IMG/VR virus record: IMGVR_UViG_3300032073_002450
Location: 1 to 28,670 of that record
Source: a virus
Length of the DNA stretch: 28,670 nucleotides
Reading direction: 5' to 3' (one strand)
In this document: positions 27,370 through 28,670 of the stretch, one piece after another
Layout of the letters: every line of letters begins with the position of its first letter
Numbering within the stretch: position 1 is the stretch's first letter
Program-made: the position numbers and the translations under genes
Notes under the pieces: generated by a model
The model's input: the letters and a program-made list of their open reading frames with translations, nothing else
The model's database searches: none
Told to the model about the DNA's origin: nothing

Positions 27370-28670
27370 GTTTTTGGGGAATATATTTCTATTGGTTCGT
27401 CTTTGCCTTTGACTTTAATAGTTCCGATACTGTGACATGGATAATCTTTAGATAGTTGCTCCATTGTAAAAGATGATATAATAGTCTTATAATCTACATA
27501 CTCATGTCTAGCTGCAGTTGCTTCTAACCTAGCGGCAAGGTTGACTGCATCTCCAATAACCGAATAGTCAAATCTGGTTTCACTACCCATGTTACCAACA
27601 ATACAAGTTCCGGTATTGATACCAGTGCCAACATTGATATCAGGAAGATTCCTGTCTTTGTAGATTCTTTTAAGTTCAAGTGTTTTTTTCTCTATTTCTA
27701 TTGCTGATTTAACTGCCATCTCTGCATGATTTTCACATGGTAATGGAGCATTCCAAAATGCCATTATACAGTCGCCCATATATTTATCTATAGTTCCACC
27801 ATTATTTAGTATTATCTTAGTCATAGCATCAAGAAATTCGTTAACTAAATCAACTAATCCTTCTGGATCATCATTCTCTTTATAATGTTCGCTTATGGGA
27901 GTAAACCCGCATATGTCCATAAAGAGAAATGTCATTTCTTTTCTATCACCACCTAGTCTCATTAATGAAGGATCTTCAACTAACATATCTACCATGTCTG
28001 GAGATAAGTAAGTTCCGAACTGTCCTTTAATTTGTTGTTTTAATTTGAACTGAACATAGAAGTTGTTAAAGCTAGAATGACTAAATATAAGTATCAACAA
28101 GATAAGGGGATATGAAAAATCAATCAAGACTCCAGAAGCGAAGACTTCAAACCCAGCGAAGACAACGCCGAATACACTCCCACCGAAAACTAAAGCAGAT
28201 AACCATATCGGTAAATGATATACCGATAGGAGAAGTATCAATCCCACAAAAAACATTAGACTTACCTCACCCAGCAGAGCCCATTGAGGCCTGGTAATCT
28301 GCTTACCGCCTGTAAGAGTATGAATTACTGAAGCTTGAATTTCGTGAGGATATTTAAGTCCGTCTGGTGTTGTAACTAGAGGTGATATTCCTTCTGCTGT
28401 TACTCCAATAATAACTGTCTTACCTTGTAAATCAGGTAACTGTTCTCCATATTCATATCTCTCAAAAGTATTAGTCCAATCTACATATATTGAACCTGTA
28501 TAATCAGTAACTACAGGTTCGTATGGTGGTATTCTCATATTCTCAATACCTGTTTCTTCTACTTTCATTGTGTAAGATTTTTTATCAGCCATTACACGAA
28601 CAACTTCCATTCCAAAACTTGGATATAATTTGTCTTCTACTGAGATGACTAAAGGTATTCTTCGAACTGA
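27366..28670 (-). CDS. CHASE2-domain class III adenylate cyclase, 5' end outside window
   Basis: The frame is open to base 28670, so the N-terminus is missing (434 codons visible); the first in-window ATG at 28610 is not the true start. Counting from that ATG: residues before about 108 are the end of a CHASE2 sensor domain (RRIPLVISVEDKLYPSF, GKTVIIGVTAEG, HEIQASVI). Three transmembrane segments follow at about 112-178, then a class III cyclase domain at 225-414. Metal-binding Asp232 (FMDICGF) and Asp280 (KYMGD), Lys276, Ser350 in the second base-selecting position, and transition-state Asn357 and Arg361 (VNLAARLE) are all present. Lys with Ser/Thr is typical of bacterial class IIIb adenylate cyclases. 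It should sit in the inner membrane with CHASE2 outside. A complete catalytic set argues against decay. Confidence 0.92.
   Translation of the reverse strand, partial: SVRRIPLVISVEDKLYPSFGMEVVRVMADKKSYTMKVEETGIENMRIPPYEPVVTDYTGSIYVDWTNTFERYEYGEQLPDLQGKTVIIGVTAEGISPLVTTPDGLKYPHEIQASVIHTLTGGKQITRPQWALLGEVSLMFFVGLILLLSVYHLPIWLSALVFGGSVFGVVFAGFEVFASGVLIDFSYPLILLILIFSHSSFNNFYVQFKLKQQIKGQFGTYLSPDMVDMLVEDPSLMRLGGDRKEMTFLFMDICGFTPISEHYKENDDPEGLVDLVNEFLDAMTKIILNNGGTIDKYMGDCIMAFWNAPLPCENHAEMAVKSAIEIEKKTLELKRIYKDRNLPDINVGTGINTGTCIVGNMGSETRFDYSVIGDAVNLAARLEATAARHEYVDYKTIISSFTMEQLSKDYPCHSIGTIKVKGKDEPIEIYSPKT

Noticed and set aside
381-28297. About twenty plus-strand open frames of 60-103 codons
   Set aside because: All lie opposite well-supported minus-strand genes, show composition expected of antisense to AT-rich coding DNA and have no recognisable domains.
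1-28670. CRISPR arrays, insertion sequences, integrase or attachment sites
   Set aside because: No regularly spaced repeats, transposase-like or integrase-like genes or terminal inverted repeats were seen; the tRNA-Gly is an intact phage gene without a flanking repeat of its end.

Overview
The window reads as part of a T4-like marine myovirus genome: AT-rich (about one third G+C by eye), densely packed, and with every supported gene on the minus strand, so transcription runs from base 28670 towards base 1. T4-type core proteins identify it: family B DNA polymerase, UvsX recombinase, DnaB/gp41-type helicase, the first codons of a probable gp61-type primase, DenV endonuclease V, T4-type lysozyme, Hsp20 and T4-style late promoters (TATAAATA). 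The mix of accessory genes (Hsp20, peroxiredoxin, acyl carrier protein, staphylococcal-nuclease-like protein, virion proteins like those of marine T4-like phages) suggests a cyanophage- or pelagiphage-like virus. The host cannot be named from this window.

Layout in transcription order. (1) 28670-27366: the 3' part of a membrane-bound CHASE2 class III nucleotide cyclase, open at the window edge. (2) 27370-26227: small genes behind two nearly identical promoters. (3) 26219-24199: a late promoter and hairpin, hsp20, a promoter with a dyad, two small basic proteins, T4-type lysozyme and small conserved genes, leading into denV. (4) 24202-18216: replication core (denV, DNA polymerase, SNase-like nuclease, a 54-residue membrane peptide, uvsX, helicase). 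A tRNA-Gly(UCC) abuts the helicase stop codon, followed by a Mom-like protein and a HAD phosphatase. (5) 16584-4796: a virion-type cassette. Its large genes carry enzyme domains (PAP2 phosphatase, ligase-type nucleotidyltransferase, NMNAT-like nucleotidyltransferase, P-loop kinase) plus structural-looking proteins. (6) 4771-1369: conserved unknowns, peroxiredoxin, HNH protein, acyl carrier protein and an overlapping i-spanin/o-spanin pair. (7) 1358-1: a ParB-like protein and the primase start.

The most striking observation is in the cassette. Short peptides resembling the T4 internal-protein capsid targeting sequence (MKTYQEFIAE, cut by prohead protease gp21) occur at protein N-termini and also inside larger proteins, just before domain boundaries. 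Two internal copies sit on apparent start sites of their own, one with an internal TATAAATA and ATG, the other with a strong Shine-Dalgarno and GTG. This suggests fused genes for enzymes packaged in the head, cut apart during maturation and injected with the DNA. The second is the CHASE2 cyclase, which would let the phage make a cyclic nucleotide signal. A third is a shared promoter class that places several start codons, including that of DNA polymerase, within a few bases of the predicted transcription start.

No gene-free stretch exceeds 300 bases. No CRISPR array, insertion sequence, integrase or rRNA was seen.
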